A stretch of DNA of 64,000 nucleotides, taken from positions 124,001 to 188,000 of the forward strand of contig JAHEMJ010000014.1 of assembly GCA_024643725.1 (NCBI GenBank). The letters run 5' to 3'. The translations under genes and the position numbers were made by a program. Within the stretch, counting starts at the first letter, position 1. Each line of letters begins with the position of its first letter. Shown in pieces: positions 63,674 through 64,000 of this stretch. Below the pieces are notes generated by a model. That model worked only from the letters and a program-made list of their open reading frames with translations, was not told where the DNA came from and did no database searches. The DNA comes from Crocinitomicaceae bacterium (GTDB lineage: Bacteria; Bacteroidota; Bacteroidia; Flavobacteriales_D; Crocinitomicaceae).

Positions 63674-64000
63674 ATGTCAAAACTACTCTGTTTACTGAAT
63701 GGCAGCAAGAAAAAAAGTGCTGTCATCTTGGAACTAATTGAACTTTGTCAGTCCACATGGCAGCGTGATTTCACCATTCTTGAATCAACCGTTGAAAAAG
63801 AACTGATTTTAATAGCCAAAGAACATGCTTCCAAAGTGGATATTGTCATCGCCATAGGAGGAGATGGAACCTTAAACGAAATCATCAATGGACTGATGGA
63901 TTCCGGCGTAGAAAAACTCCCAACGGTGGCGATTATCCCAAATGGGACGGGGAATGATTTTTATCAAAGTGCTGGATTCAATTCCTTTAACATCAACAGA
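63674..64000 (+). CDS. Diacylglycerol/lipid kinase family protein (partial, cut by the window end)
   Basis: The first 109 residues of a DAGK-catalytic-domain protein. The hallmark GGDGTLNEIINGL is at about residues 66-78, followed by PTVAIIPNGTGNDF (nucleotide-binding loop). The family includes YegS/DgkB-like lipid kinases that phosphorylate diacylglycerol or sphingoid lipids; members are usually about 290-310 aa, so roughly two thirds lies beyond the window. The exact substrate cannot be told. Confidence 0.9.
   Translation, partial: MSKLLCLLNGSKKKSAVILELIELCQSTWQRDFTILESTVEKELILIAKEHASKVDIVIAIGGDGTLNEIINGLMDSGVEKLPTVAIIPNGTGNDFYQSAGFNSFNINR

Noticed and set aside
1..64000. A complete new defence, secretion or biosynthetic cluster
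   Set aside because: The accessory part is limited to about the first 2.5 kb. No nuclease, toxin-antitoxin, helicase, NRPS/PKS or transporter cluster is visible, and the rest is core metabolism with lineage-typical envelope genes.

Overview
The window is chromosomal DNA of a member of the Bacteroidota, most likely order Flavobacteriales; a Fluviicola- or Crocinitomix-like organism would fit, but the genus is inference. Evidence: several type IX secretion (T9SS) cargo proteins with type A sorting domains and one gliding-motility-associated C-terminal domain; families typical of the phylum (DUF4270, DUF4271, DUF6029, DUF5362, Omp28-like, TonB-fold lipoprotein, NtrY-like kinase); the long form of IspG; and Bacteroidota -7 promoter boxes (TAnnTTTG) just upstream of many starts. 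I see no tRNA, rRNA, CRISPR array, prophage or complete IS element.

Layout. 1-2,660 is the only accessory-looking part: AT-rich, with one secreted orphan protein flanked by two degenerate inverted repeats, a short orphan ORF, and the decayed C-terminal piece of a pterin-4a-carbinolamine dehydratase gene. 2,662-8,523 holds glmS, DUF4270 and a short glycogen-synthase-like gene leftward, and panC, panD and a heptose-phosphate adenylyltransferase gene rightward, from a shared divergent control region. 8,526-24,290 has an AsmA-like protein, lysS, a choice-of-anchor-B T9SS protein, a TrmH-type methylase, mutS with an overlapping binding-protein lipoprotein gene, a bacilliredoxin/ArsC-like pair, hemW, a T9SS trypsin-like protease with a redoxin, and udk.

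24,293-36,542 has a very large membrane histidine kinase, a TonB-fold lipoprotein, ispG, an RluA-type pseudouridine synthase, a secreted thioredoxin-fold T9SS protein with a strong terminator, hemD with DUF4271, and an acyl-CoA dehydrogenase. 36,544-44,184 is one tightly packed leftward run of seven genes (TlpA, DUF6029, Omp28-like, rpoN, PAP2-like membrane protein, lipoprotein, TPR protein). 44,318-53,353 has a T9SS protein, rnr, the run lepA / 4-TM protein / cytochrome c / hflX, DUF5362, and comF with an FAD oxidoreductase. 53,807-60,083 has nrdB, nrdA, purH and mreB; nrdA ends inside the first of two REP-like repeats. 60,149-64,000 has a second TlpA-like protein, an ECF sigma factor with an unusual anti-sigma/CHU_C fusion, a membrane protein and the start of a diacylglycerol-kinase-family gene.

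Most of the window is housekeeping: cell envelope precursors (glmS, heptose adenylyltransferase, mreB), cofactors (panC, panD, hemD, hemW, ispG), nucleotides (nrdAB, purH, udk) and translation or RNA (lysS, lepA, rnr, hflX, RluA, TrmH). The lineage-specific layer is extracytoplasmic: T9SS cargo and thiol-redox lipoproteins or periplasmic proteins. I found no convincing new multi-gene system. The best leads are the sigma/anti-sigma-CHU_C pair, the REP-like repeat that supplies the nrdA stop codon, and the gene-remnant junction near 2,485.
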